DNA of 64,000 nt from Litoditis marina (taxonomy: Eukaryota; Nematoda; Chromadorea; Rhabditida; Rhabditidae), in assembly GCA_964036275.1 (NCBI GenBank), contig OZ038440.1, forward strand, positions 12,127,690 through 12,191,689. The letters are read 5' to 3'. Under the pieces are notes generated by a model, which saw only the letters and a program-made list of their open reading frames with translations, searched no databases and was not told the DNA's origin. The translations under genes and the position numbers were made by a program. Shown here in pieces: positions 12,501 to 36,797 of this stretch (position 1 is its first letter; the number at the start of each line of letters is the position of its first letter).

Positions 12501-13541
12501 AATCCTTAACATTTACCCCAAAAAGTGATCATGCCACAATCGGAATTGGGCAAAAGTGAACATCAGCCAATATCAGAATAAGGGGGTATTTTACGTATGC
12601 CTATATCCCGCCCGTAGGGGGAAATTTCGACCTCACTAACGCCCCGCTCTATTACAGTGGTCTTTAGCAGGGTTTATCACAGTAATATCACTTCGTACTA
12701 AGCGAAGTTTTTTCTTCGTTAACTAAATTGGTAAATTACCGATACCTCACAAACTCAACAAACTAAAGTTTGGTACATTAATAAACTGTACATTACTACA
12801 CATATTCACATATCTTCGTTACGAGGCAGTCATACATGACACATTATAGTCAAAATCAACTTACTTGTATCTGGAAAAGTTGACAATCTCTGTGCCTATC
12901 CTCTTCATTCTCTTTGGATCTCGTTCCTCCATTATCTTCTCAGCGGCCGTCTTGTCATCGGCCGAAAGAGCCTTATTATACCTATAACAACAATACTATA
13001 TTGAAGAGACACAATGAAAACATATTATATTGGGTACAGTACCCTAATCTTTTCCAGATTTCTTTACACCTTACAGAATCATTCATGAACAATGGGTATG
13101 CATGTACTGCATGTATAGATTCAGTCTAAACAATTGCCTACTATGTGGCAAAAACATGTGTGAACGACAAGAAAATTCACCATCCGTCCCAAATAAGTCA
13201 TAAACATTACATTAATTTCTTATTGTTTCTCAATGCATTCATTTTCCCTTAATAAGCCACTCCACTGTTCCCCAAAGCGAGTAGAAACGATTTACATCTC
13301 TCATCACAGACCTATTCTTATAACACACCATAAAAACTTCGCGAATTACCATAAGATTGAACTATTACTATTATAACTTCTAAACTAACATGTAGTACTG
13401 TTCTACGCAAGCAAAGTGTCGCTTCGACCCGTCCATCGACTTCGCTTCGAATCGACATCGATGAAAGTTGGAGAACGGACTTTGGATGGTGAAGAAGAGG
13501 GTGAAATCCCCGTGTTCCGTCGAAACTCGTCGAGTTCCCAT
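6522..13541 (-). CDS. NADAR-domain protein fused to a long RS/K-rich tail
   Basis: Exons: 13390-13541, 12865-12981, 12142-12284, 11742-11856, 11359-11442, 10888-11033, 10381-10557, 9872-10027, 9279-9409, 8889-9026, 8365-8550, 8024-8115, 7779-7888, 7056-7181, 6721-6801, 6522-6595. All junctions keep frame (about 676 codons to 6522). Residues 1-175 are a complete NADAR domain: [11 protein letters not shown], then [53 protein letters not shown] and [23 protein letters not shown] enzymes cleave N-glycosidic bonds of ADP-ribose or riboflavin-pathway substrates. The rest is disordered: an SR-type block ([20 protein letters not shown]), a short helical part, acidic stretches, then Lys/Arg-rich segments typical of splicing or nuclear proteins. 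Reading through the donor at 8364 gives a stop at 8347 and a 520-residue short form. The ATG is 41 nt after a 3' splice site (AG 13583-13584). The extreme C-terminus is unresolved. Confidence 0.8.
7422..7662. repeat. Palindromic foldback element built from GGTTACC words
   Basis: The ends are inverted copies: CTAACCGGGTTTTTAGATAA at the left, and AAAACCCGGTTAG at the right. Both arms are made of repeated GGTAACC/GGTTACC words and about 240 bp can fold on itself. It sits in the intron between exons 7779-7888 and 7056-7181 of the NADAR/RS gene. Confidence 0.8.
9486..9642. repeat. Short palindromic element, family 2 (TIR TACACCAGYAAGGT)
   Basis: The left end ATACCAGCAAGGTTGTCC and right end CGAACCTTATTGGTGTA are inverted copies 157 bp apart, in an intron of the NADAR/RS gene. 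Copies also occur at 57904-58063 and 63122-63262, with a partial one near 60218-60245. Confidence 0.7.
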
Positions 13542-13836
13542 CTTGGAAGATGGCCACGGTACCACCCCAATAAAAAGTAATACTGTAAAAATCGGTCATT
13601 AGAAAAAAGGCTAACTGGTGGATCTAATGAAATATCCGTCCGGTTAATTGTGGAATTGGCCAGACAAATGTCAAACTGACAACTCTCTGAGCAAACGTCT
13701 TTTCCTGCAGACAAAGTTCAACTATTCGAACCTGCAAAGCAGCTTCCGATCCTTTTTGAAAAACGTCTGCACATAGCTAGTTCAAAAGTATTACTATCGA
13801 AAAGCGAAGAAACCACCAACATGCTTGAAATAAATG

Positions 13837-13842
13837 TTTATT
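13837..13842 (-). terminator. Candidate poly(A) signal of eIF5
   Basis: TTTATT on the + strand (AATAAA on the minus strand) lies about 265 bp past the eIF5 stop, before the NADAR/RS start. Nothing else is recognised in 13583-14107. Confidence 0.5.
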
Positions 13843-14107
13843 CCATCAATGGAATCTATTCTAGAACACAAAAGACATATTTTTACATACGATACAAACG
13901 GGACCAAAATTGGAATTCCGAAACAATGAACGAAAAGAAAGAGAAAACTAAGAGGAGACAGATATAAAGATGAAGACCTAATCACGATAAAATAATCAAG
14001 TCAATAGAAAAAATGGGAAGCTTGAACATTAGGGGAAAACGCGAATAGCTGACTTGAACTAAGACAAAGAATCAAATAAAAAACAATGAAACGCAAATAC
14101 AATGTAT

Positions 14108-17100
14108 TTAAATGTCATCAATATCGACTTCTTCACCATCATCCAGTTTCACCTTCACTTCCTCCTGTTTAGCGGCTTCCTTTGCCTTTTCAATGAATTG
14201 ACCAGTGGGACGATGACGTTCGTCAAACTGAAAAAGAGAATGTTTTTGTTGAAACTGATAGAATTACCACTTTCTGGTCAACATGATATTAACCTAATAT
14301 TTTGACAAGCGTCAAAGAAAATACTACGTTCTTGTAATTGGTGATGAACTATGATTTCTATTACATTTTACATACTGGAACAATTGATCGATAAACCCTA
14401 TGGATCTCTGAATTATAAGTATTGATCAGAGTTGTGACTTTTTCAAACAGGGGGGTTTTGCCCCCCCCCCCTCAGCCAAAATATAAGGGGGTTTTGCCCT
14501 TAATTTAGAAAATCGCTGAATCTGAATTTGAGGGGGGGGGGGGGGGGGGTTGCCCAAATCTTCGGATCAAAAACAGGGGTGGGGGTTCTCAAAACGCTGA
14601 GCATTTAGGGTATGCTATGGCTCTAGAACCTACCTCAATATCGTCATCCTCCTCTTCTTCACTATCTTCATCAGCCTCCCTCAACCAGTCCAAAACCGGC
14701 TTGCATTTCTCAATGATCTGCTTGCAATGAGTCTTCGACACATACTTCGATGAAGGCTGAAAATTTTTGCATTAGAAATGAGAGAATAAAACTTGTAAAA
14801 CTGGACAGACAAGATGATGTACACCCTAGAAGACCAATTCTCGCGTGTTTCCACGCTGATACAATGAACTGCAGAAAGCAATAGAGACGCTCACAAACCT
14901 TATCGCCCCAAGCCAGAAGTGCCTCTTCTTCGACCAGATCCTGATCGTACAAAGCCTTGATGATGTGAGCAGCTTTGGGCAGAAGCTCGTTCTCGTGTTT
15001 CATTATCAGTTGTTCAATTCCACCCAGAAGATAACGCTGAGCCTGAAGAGAAAGATAAATTAAATTATTAAAATATGAAAACTAAATCACGAATAATCGC
15101 AATAAAAAAAAGGTTATTGCATCATAAATTTTACCGGTGATCGCCTACTTGAATGTTCCCAGTGTGATAAGATAGCGAAGAACCAGAACTACCTTTTTGT
15201 CGTCCAAGGTGAATCGGAGAATATGGCGTCTATGCGTCTTCAGCTGGTTAGCCTTGAGAACCTCCTCATTGAGGAGCACATCGACCAAGAGAATGGGAGC
15301 TTTCTGTTTCACATCCAGACGCTCGGCCTCATCAGCTAGCACCTGGAGATAAACAATTATAAACATCATGAAGAAGAAAATAAGTTGAACCTGTCCTCAC
15401 TCAAATGATATTTTTCAACTAAGTATCATCTACTAATTTCCAATAACAAACCTACTCATGTCACGACCAATGATGGAAAATTACTTTTTTGACTTAGCTT
15501 AAATACAAGGTGGGACACTCACTTTTCCATCTCCGATTGAGTCCTCATCTCTCTTCTTGATGAAGAACTGATGCAACATATCCAGACGCTCATCGACGCT
15601 TTTGTCCAAGTCCTTGTCAATGATCAGCTTGCCAATGCCTGCAAGATCAGCACGTATTGATGGCGCCACGACAGTGTCGTTGAAGAATACTCAATCATAA
15701 TTTGAAACATCTACACCTACCAAGGTCTATAAGTTTATTATAAAGTGAGTGAGATCCACACTGCCCTCCACTTCTTTTCTAATGAGCATCTAAACAAAAT
15801 ACAACTACTGTTTTGATCAAGATACAAAATATGACAGGCGCGAACGAAACCACGGTCAATCCATTTAAACTATTTAAAAAACATAGTATTCTGTATACCT
15901 CCTTCTAAAAACATACTAAATGAGAACTATGGCAAGTATAGCATACCAGAAGCCAGTTTTCCCGCCTCATCGACCGGTTCCGGTGCCCAGTCATCATCGT
16001 CGTCTTCCTCATCGTCATTCGAGCTCTAAACACACACAATTGATTATTTCACAAAAAATACTTTGAAATGTATCTCAATTCAGATCTTTCTCATACACAT
16101 ATAAAACCAAAATGATCCCAAATGATTCACTCACTCTGTTATCACCGTTGACTTCATTCTCGTTCTGCGCATGACCGTTACCATTTTCTTTACCCCTCTT
16201 CGCCTTTTCTGAAATTTTTTTCATTATACACAGATTTAAATTTCATTATACACAGAAACATTAACGTGGTTCGAGATGACTAAATGTTTCGGCCGTCCGG
16301 AGACACAGCAGTTTCAAGCAGTCTACACAATCCCAAAAAATTAAACAGTCCAAAAACTAAGTGGCTTCCTGAGTCTCTAAGAAGTCTTTCCAAAACGCTA
16401 TGAAAAGCGCAAATCAACTGACCGTAATCAACATCCTTCTTGGGAGGATTCTTCAGGATGTACGTGGATACTTTGTGCTTGTTGTCGATCACGAAAGCAT
16501 GTCCACATGCCTTGCATTTGCTGTTGATCTGATTACGGCGGATCGTCTGAAAAGAACACAAACTACATTCAGCATACACATGAAATTTGTTATCAGTAAT
16601 GACAGTCTGTCAATCATGTTGGATTCTTATCGAAATATTGATCCCCGAGAATAAGCAACACCACTTTGCCAATGACTGATCAGTGGCTACCGCATTACTT
16701 TACCAGACGTCCAACTGAAACTGTAAATCACGTCACTTTTCGAGAAGCAATTTTACTGTGTCTGCGTTACGCTGTCATTAAACAGGTTCGCGTTTGTACA
16801 AAACACGTCAAAGTGAACAGGAACTAACCAAAGCAGTTTCCGGGTTGTCGCATGCTGGGCACAACACAAACTTCTTGATGAAACCATCTAGAATATCCTG
16901 CATCTTTGCAGCGTCGTGATCGCCATTCACAATGTAGCGCTCGTTTTTGGCGTCGAAGTTGGTTTGAGCTCCAAGTTCACAACCAAAGTACTTTGTGGGA
17001 TCTACAAAGGTTTATCATCTTAATATAATAAAAACTCACATGAAAAACTAAAACGTCTATAATTCATGGCTATGTTATATTGCAAACAAACAAATTCGCG

Positions 17101-17741
17101 ATTCTGAGAGTATGACCCTTCCGTTAAAACGAACAAGAAATAGACCAACATTTTCACGCCATCTTTCTGATATATTTTGTTCTCAAAAATAGCAGCATGT
17201 TAAACGATTCTGCAGTAATTACGAAAAGAACATAAAACTTACACATTGGGGGGCGTTCAAGCGCCTTGGCGATTTCAGACATGTTGGCGATCACGGTCTT
17301 GATACCATTTCCCTTGCCTTCCACCTAAATGTGAACGAATTGAAAGTATGGAGAACCAAAGTTCGAAAAGATAATATTATGAAAGAAATAGACTTTGTCA
17401 TTACATGGGGAGCTCTGTCGCTGTCGATTCCTAGATTTCAAAGAGTTGAGATAACCTCCATAGAAAACGCTCAGTTATAGGTCCCAAAAAAAACGTAAAA
17501 GTAAAAGAAAAAAACGGATAAGTTATAGTATTGGTCTCCGTTATCGCTTTCGCTGGTCCAAGAAAATTGATCTAAAAGCTAATATCTAAAAACTGAGACC
17601 GTGATCAGGCTAATAAGACACTGGTCAGCTAACAGCACCACCAGCTCCAACTAATGAAAAAAGACAAACCTTGGCCATCAGCTTGGGCATTTTGTAGCGG
17701 TAGAAGGGATCGTCGATTGCGCGGTTTACATTCAGAGCCAT
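14108..17741 (-). CDS. EIF5: Eukaryotic translation initiation factor 5 (complete)
   Basis: eIF5 is the GTPase-activating protein for eIF2 in start-codon selection on the 43S/48S complex. Eleven exons join in frame: 17670-17741, 17243-17324, 16829-17001, 16423-16546, 16135-16208, 15947-16025, 15523-15638, 15193-15342, 14899-15042, 14634-14756 and 14108-14227. They sum to 419 codons (418 aa; human about 431). The N-terminus [20 protein letters not shown] keeps the catalytic arginine at position 15. A zinc ribbon follows ([11 protein letters not shown], then [11 protein letters not shown]2C...CX2C). A charged linker leads to the C-terminal W2/HEAT domain ([30 protein letters not shown]), with acidic/aromatic boxes ([26 protein letters not shown]) that bind eIF2-beta and eIF3. 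The ATG lies 21 nt after a 3' splice site (AG 17763-17764). Nothing is broken. Confidence 0.97.
14461..14549 (+). repeat. Poly-C tract (14461-14471) and poly-G tract (14532-14549)
   Basis: An 11-base C run and an 18-base G run lie about 60 bp apart in the last eIF5 intron. The flanking GGGGGTTTTGCCC words form inverted partners. G-quadruplex or hairpin formation is possible, and assembly length errors are likely here. Confidence 0.85.
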
Positions 17742-20184
17742 TTTTGTTTAGAGGGCGATTCTCTGAAATAACGAGAATGAAATTGAAAATCAACTCATCC
17801 ACTGTCACGGTCACACACTGTCACATTGAACTGAATGCAACACTTGTGATCTGTTATAACCAGAAAACCATGAATGCAAACAAATATAGGCTTACTTGTA
17901 CTAAAAGACAGTGTAGAGCGGAGAAGTCGATTTGACTTCAAATTGCATACGAGTTCCGTATGAATATCGATGGCGTCAGCGGACGCTGAAGATTGACTTA
18001 TCTTCAGTTTCTTTCTTTTTCTGGACAACCTCCCTGGAAAATATTTCAATAGAAAGGATCAGACAAAAATTGTGTAACGACTGAACACTGAAAATAAAAA
18101 CTACCAGCGATTGAGCAGCTCTCTAGCATAAACAACTAGCCCGGGAGAGAGATTGGAAGAAAATGGAAGCTGCGCGGAAAAACCAGACGCGTTGAACGTG
18201 CACTTTTCGACTTTTTCCTCCTACGTCAGTTGTTTCCTTGAAATTTTGGCAGATTCGGAAAGTAGGCGGGCTTCACAGACAGCACTTTCACCTGAGCAAG
18301 AGAGCCCTGCGAAAAGAGGAACATTTTTTGAAGTACTAACCTTCCTGAGGGTTGTCGATCATAAAACTCCAAATTTGAACGGGCTTCGTTGGGCGCAAGA
18401 ACATGCACAACTGGTTCTCCCAGTACACTAGATCGGTTGACCACGAGTCAAGGAAAATACCTGAAAATATATAATTGAAATGAATATCGGTTTATATTTG
18501 GCGATATATCATTTAACAACGACAGAGAAGAGACAGAAAATTTCGTCAAAACCTATGATTCAGTAACTGGATTGAACAGAAACTGGGCCGCACTGAATCA
18601 ATAAATTTGCGTTAAACTTCATATGATATGATGATGATGCAAACTGGTTTGATGATGAGGTTTTGAAAAAGATTTTGCATAGTTAAGGCGATTTATAGCT
18701 CAGGTTCCCCCTATAGAGAGCACAAGAAGACTTTAAGAGAATGGACCTGACGAGAACATAAAAATGCATTCAACAATTCAGCAACACAGCAGAGCGAATT
18801 GCTTTCCAATGCTGAGTGGGCTGAGCTGTCCTGAATGGACCGCCCACCTTTTCCCTCTCTGCCGAAACCATACTCTCTAACATTCTCAGGCGCGTCTGCG
18901 TCTCTTTTGCTGCATACTCAGTTCAGTCCGTCACGCGCCTTTTTTTCTCTTTCCCTCATCATTCACATGATCTCTCATGCGTGAGAACACGCGGCCACGA
19001 CCGATGTCTGTTTCTCTGGCTCTAGTTCGGAGCGGGGCAGAGAAAATCTATACGCTCCGGATGTTCACTTTTAGAATTTTCCACCTCAACGAACCACGTA
19101 AAAACTGGGCAACAATGGTGTTAAGAGAGCCTGTTTATACAATAAATATACACTACAAAGAGTGAGATGAGATCATACGAAACATGATAGATAAACGAAC
19201 GTGCGTTTCCCATGTGTTCTGTTGTCCAATAAATAACTAATTAAAGAGAATTAAGAAGTCGAGAAAGGTTTGTTGTGAAGTTTTTTGAGTTATTCATTAT
19301 TGACTATCAAAGAAAAACAAGTTGTAAGAACATGAATCGGATCGCACTTCAAAATCCGGTTTGGAATATTTCGCAATCTAATGATTTACACCGTACTTTG
19401 GCCTCGCCTCAGAAGAAAGAGAGAGAGAGTGAATGACTAGATGTGCATAAAACCTAAATAGAAGAGATACGCCCGATAAGAATGAACAATAGAGAATGGG
19501 AAACTGGGGCATACGCGAAGAAATAAAACAACTGCGAACATGTTCGGACATTTGTAAGAAAAGGAACCCTAGAAACTAGATAAAAGCAAGTTTCGACGTG
19601 GGAGATGTGTTTGTTCAGTCTGTGACGTAAATAGGGGGATGATGGTTTTCGTTTGAAATTGATATTTGGATATTCGAGTTTTAACAAAAAAGAAAACGAT
19701 CATCAAATTTGATGAGAATTCTGAGAAACAGTTGGAAATATTAGAACTTTTCATTTGCCTACATGGAGTCATATAGTATGTTTTTGTATTGGGGGAGGTG
19801 GTAACGAAAACATCTTATTCGCAGGAAAGTTGTTGTAAAATTATTAAAAGAATGCAGAACGAAAAGTTCCTTTCATGATCTGTCTTGACCAAAGTCACAC
19901 TATCAGAGTCTTTTAGGGTGTTTTGGGGGTGGGTTCATAGTTCAAAGAAATTGAGGCCCACGCGGTTTCTCATTCCGATCTGGTGCGTATGTAGTATGGA
20001 TCTACTTTATTCATGGAAAAATGCGTGTCACGAATAACTGTCAAATCACGAATAAATGTATCACACTCCATCTCTGTTGGTATTTTCGCGACAACGTTTC
20101 TAATTTATGATGTGCGTGCCAATCAAACTGTTAGTCAAAGTCTTCGGAGCGAGAGAGAGAGAAAGAAATAGAAAGAGATGAAGC

Positions 20185-20320
<136 letters not shown>

Positions 20321-20523
20321 GCAAAATATAAAGGTTGTGACCATAAGAGCAGCCGCTGTCATGGAGGAGTGTCGGTACCCAGGTCTATTCTGGTTTTATG
20401 ATGAAAAACCACTGCACCAAAAACTGAAGAGGATACTGACTCATAATTCGTAGTATCCGTTCCTGACAGATTACGATTCTAGTCAGACCAAAAAAAAATA
20501 AGTGTGATATGTTTGTGGACATG

Positions 20524-20529
20524 TTTATT
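20524..20529 (-). terminator. Candidate poly(A) signal of the small membrane-protein gene
   Basis: TTTATT on the + strand (AATAAA on the minus strand) lies about 10 bp beyond the stop codon at 20539. Confidence 0.5.
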
Positions 20530-20538
20530 TGGTCTTGA

Positions 20539-21087
20539 TCAACGGACGAGTGCAGGAATGAATTCGAAACCCAAGAAGGCATGTCCTGCCACAATGATTG
20601 TGAAGCACAGCAGAACTAGCAGAACAAGTACAGCTAGAACCAAGAACGGGAGCAGGGGTATCTGGAACAAAACTGATAAGCTATAAGCAGTGACCAAGTC
20701 TTTGTTGTAGTTTGATCTGGATGCACGCCGGAATTCACACATTTCCAACAAAACCCAACGGCATCAAACTACGAACACAGCGGCATTGGACAACCCCACA
20801 CTCAGAACGTGCTTGGTTGTGTTACAGTATTTTACTGTACTTACAGTAAAATACAGCATGATGGGAACACAAATCGATTTTTTGGCGTTTCGACTAAAAC
20901 ATAAAGTATTTTTCCGAACCGTTCGGTTCTTGAACAGTTTCGACTAAACGCGATTTCGTAAAATACAGGGCATGTTCGGAGCAGGTTTGCAGTTATTGTC
21001 GTTTTATGTGGACGTATAGAGTACTCAGATAGACTTTCTAATGACGTTTCATATCTTGAAGGTTTATACCGAGATGCATTTTGGAAG

Positions 21088-21156
<69 letters not shown>

Positions 21157-22319
21157 CAAATCTATAACAATGAGTAATCGTACGCAGTTATCAATATTGT
21201 TCTAACTAGGTGTACTACAATTTCACAACAAATAGAGACAAAGTGTCAATAGTCCAAAGATTATAAGTTAATTCATTACAAACGCACCCCCTTCTTCTCT
21301 TTGCGGTCGCTTTTTGGTTTCTCCTTCTTGGGTTGCTGCTGCTCTTTCGCACTTTTTGCTTTCATCTGAGCTCCTTCTAAATGATTTAATGATTTCATAG
21401 TTCAGACAACGATCCTGAGAATCTGGCTAAGAAAACTCTTACATTAATACCACATTTATGTAGGTTATTTGGGGTAGTTCATTATTACGCTTGATAATTC
21501 GAAAGCAGATTTTCGAGCTCTCGAAATTCGGGAAATCTTGACAGCTCTATTGGTTCGAAGAGAGATCCCCCATCAGTAACTCCGGCGATTCCTCGAGGGA
21601 GAAAAAATCTGGCCTAAAATACGTCAATTTCCACAGTTGTCCTCTACAATTGTTCGTATTTGAAAAGTTCATCTGAAAAACACCTAGCTAACAGTTAGCC
21701 GATTTCGCTAGACTATGGACTCTGGGAATGAAGATAGATCACCTTTAAATCGTTCGTCCTCCATGGTGGAGTCTAGGTTCACATTGTCGTCTGCTCTGCA
21801 AAGAGAATCAGTCGACACAACGTTTAGTAGAATGAAGTATAGAGAGTTACTCATTCTTTTTGTTTATCTTTCACTGGGGGGGGGGGGGGGTGATTTATTG
21901 GAGAAAAAAACACATAGCAAACACACAAAGAAGAATGACATCCTCTGCTGCCTGTTTCGCGGAAATGAAGACCATATACTCTGTTTCACCAATCGATGTC
22001 CTTCTACGGTAATCCGTCAAAGATTCAGGAGTTGTTTTCTATTGAATAATCCATTATTTTGGTTTCAAACTTCCAGATTTTGTAGTAGTAAACAAACCGA
22101 AGATTAGCAAACTTGGGGGAATACCAAAAACGCTCATTTACCAAACTTTGACCATTTGAGTTTGATGAGATTACTGTAGAGGGTTGTGAGTGGGTGGAAC
22201 AAACCATACCTCAACGGTGTCTCCCCGGGGTCCTTACTGACAGAGACAGGTGGGGGTGGCGGGGGCGGTGGAGGGGCGTCGCCGCCAGTGGCTGGACCCA
22301 ACTCTTCGTAGTCAGCCAT
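20539..22319 (-). CDS. Small proline-rich protein with C-terminal membrane segment, function unknown
   Basis: Exons 22210-22319, 21743-21795, 21288-21376 and 20539-20661 join in frame. The start MADYEELGPATGGDAP is followed by nine consecutive prolines, then DPGETPLRADDNVNLDST, then a Lys-rich segment with KKEKPKSDRKEKKG. The last exon encodes a strongly hydrophobic stretch (LLPFLVLAVLVLLVLLCFTI) about 15 residues from the end, a tail-anchor-like arrangement with a basic flank on the cytosolic side. If the intron after 21288 is retained, the frame stops at 21276-21278 and gives a soluble form without the membrane segment. The ATG is 8 nt after a 3' splice site (AG 22328-22329). I do not recognise the family. 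The donor at 21288 (GTGCGT) is weaker than average, so the membrane exon is less certain than the first three. Confidence 0.65.
20698..20783. repeat. Palindromic element, family 1
   Basis: Begins CTTTGTTGTAGTTTGATCTG and ends CATCAAACTACGAACACAGC, with inverted ends. It is a near full-length relative of the copy at 22437-22520: both start with AAGTCTTTGTTGTAGTTTGA and share GATGCACG. Confidence 0.8.
20824..20856. repeat. 33-bp near-perfect palindrome
   Basis: ACAGTATTTTACTGTA is followed, after one base, by TTACAGTAAAATACAG, its near-exact reverse complement. It lies in the last intron of the small membrane-protein gene. Confidence 0.85.
21092..21154 (+). repeat. (TA)n microsatellite
   Basis: About 31 TA units without interruption, in the same intron as the palindrome at 20824. 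Confidence 0.97.
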
Positions 22320-22436
22320 CAGTTCAGCTGGAAACGTAAAACGTAAATTAACGTAAACGCAACGTAACTAACGTAAACGTATATGAGCTCGCCAACTCAT
22401 TTGTACTGCACATCTTGTTATATAGGAAGCGAAGTC

Positions 22437-22520
22437 TTTGTTGTAGTTTGATCTCGATGCACGTCAAAATTCACAAATTTCCTCCAAAAATCGACGAGAT
22501 CAAACTACAAACACAGCGAC
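22437..22520. repeat. Palindromic element, family 1
   Basis: TTTGTTGTAGTTTGATCTCG at one end and GAGATCAAACTACAAACACA at the other, inverted. It is the clearest full copy in the window. Confidence 0.85.
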
Positions 22521-23775
22521 GTCGCGTAGAAAATGGGTTTGCAGAAAACGAACCATAGTACTGCCCACCTACACTTGAAAACTGAAAGAATAGACTTGTA
22601 ACGAGTTCTGAGATTATGATATGTCTTTCCGTAAGGTGAATTTGATTTTCTCCAGCAAGTATGGACGTTTTTGGAACTTCTCAACTGTTAAATTCTTTCT
22701 GGAGAAGGAAAATGAGCGACTTATTTTCATTCTCAAACTCCAAGCAGTTCAATTCCTCAACTATCCTAGAGAAAATCAATATGAGCTCACATGATTATTT
22801 CTTTTTATCCAAGTGAAGTTGAATGCAGCCGATCAGAAACTGCGAAATAGAAAAGTGGCTCCAGTTCGAAAATAATTGAAGAGAAAAGAAGCTAACGTGA
22901 ATTATTTCCCGTTTATTTTTCCCGTCCAGACTGGGTTACCATCGAATGGTTAGACTGGCTCCTTTTGACAGGATATATATTCTGGCAGAGCTGAAAACGA
23001 GAAAACGCGTTTTCCCCTTCCATCAAAGTGCAGCTCAAAGTTGAACCGGAAAAATAAGGAAACTTATTAGGCTCTTGTAGGCTTCTAGATGAGGTTCAAT
23101 TTCGTATTTTATTAACTTTTCATATGTATTTATTCACGTCGCTTTTCACGAGGAGGTGTTCATCATGCATATTACAGATTTTCGTAGAAGCAGTTTCTTG
23201 TTTATTGATCAATTCGTGACTCCTGAAAATATAGTTTCCGTAAATTGATTTTAGTGTCGAATAACGGCAATAACAGAAAGTTCTAACTAACTTTTATATT
23301 CATCAGTCTTTTCCCAATACACTAAGCGATACCTATTTGCTCCCACACTTACATTTTGTAGAGAAACGATTAGAATTTTCTGTGAGTTGCAAGAACTATG
23401 ATGGTTTTGGAAAATCATGGTAAACGAACTGTTCCAGGATGCAACATCCCATACACGCTTGAAAAAATGTATTTAACATTACCGCTTCAATTTTTCTTGA
23501 AGTATGGGATTTTCATTCTCCAACTGGCTTGTTTGATTTTGACCATATCTGATTTGTAGTCTAATCAGCATGCAAAGTGAGGATTTCTGATCATGGAGAT
23601 GAATTCATCTCGCCCCATTCATCCCGGTGGGATGTAGCAGCGAAATAGCGTATGTTGGAGGAGACGCAGGATGGGATGAACGTGCCGGGCTAGCATACGT
23701 ACTCAGAACAAAATAAGGCGAACCCTATACGTTCGCTGTATACAAACGATATAAAACCACAGAAATCAATATTCA

Positions 23776-23781
23776 TTTATT
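23776..23781 (-). terminator. Candidate poly(A) signal of alpha-actinin
   Basis: TTTATT on the + strand lies about 370 bp beyond the alpha-actinin stop codon. Confidence 0.45.
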
Positions 23782-24147
23782 ACATAATAGATCTGCAACT
23801 AAAAAACAAGCCACATTTGCTCACAAAATATCAGTGTAGCTGAAAGATACAAATCGGTCGATTCTGTCGATATTTACACTTAGAAGCCATGAATTGAAAA
23901 ATCATAAACCACTTTCTCTAAAACTTGTTAGTAAGGACTAGATGAAATACCTATAGGCAGCAATGATTTGATTAATAAGACACTCATACGATATTACCGA
24001 GTATAAACGATTACTTTAATCTCAATTAGAGCAATTATAATGAAGATTTAGGGTTACAAAAGTAGCATTACGAAAGAAATGTTAGGAAACCGTGAGTTTA
24101 GAGTTACAAGAAAATGATGGGTTTCAAGATGAGACTGTTACGTTTCT

Positions 24148-36395
<12,248 letters not shown>

Positions 36396-36781
36396 TGGAC
36401 TTTCTGAGAAAAAACAAATAGACTTTAAATGAAAAGAAGGAATGGTAAACAAACATCAAAAACAGAAATTCAATAAGTTCAATAACAAGACAACAGAAAT
36501 TAACATCGGTTAAAAATATTTTATAGATGTTTTGGTTCGGGAACGCATGGCTCAATTTTCATCAGTTCGACTCAGTTTACTTCATCTATTCGAGCGCCAA
36601 ATAATGATGTTCAGAAGCTCAAACTTTACACTAATAGTGAGTTGAACTGTTTCTCCGTTCTTTAAGGTTCGGATCTTCTAAGTAGGGTGTGGGAAGTGTT
36701 GAAGCGATGAACGGAAGTCCAAGTTTCTACTTCAAGGATTTTAAGTAAAAGTAATATCAGCTAACTAGCGTGTAATCTCAC

Positions 36782-36797
36782 CTTTGGGGCTTGTCAT
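36782..36797 (-). CDS. Possible upstream first coding exon of alpha-actinin
   Basis: ATGACAAGCCCCAAAG followed by GTGAGA could splice to the acceptor at 36404-36405 and read MTSPKESPMVDYYAQPP in frame. It would add eight residues before the start I chose. Sixteen bases in frame can arise by chance (one in three for the phase), so this is only a candidate. Confidence 0.3.

Larger units (their letters stand above)
22320..24147. other. Intergenic region between alpha-actinin and the small membrane-protein gene
   Basis: Holds a family 1 palindromic element (22437-22520), a GC-richer dispersed repeat at about 23625-23700, and a minus-strand AATAAA at 23776-23781. No coding exon is recognised. Confidence 0.6.

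Noticed and set aside
18226..18444. 72-aa minus-strand frame upstream of eIF5
   Set aside because: No family signature and no convincing splice junction to eIF5 exon 1.
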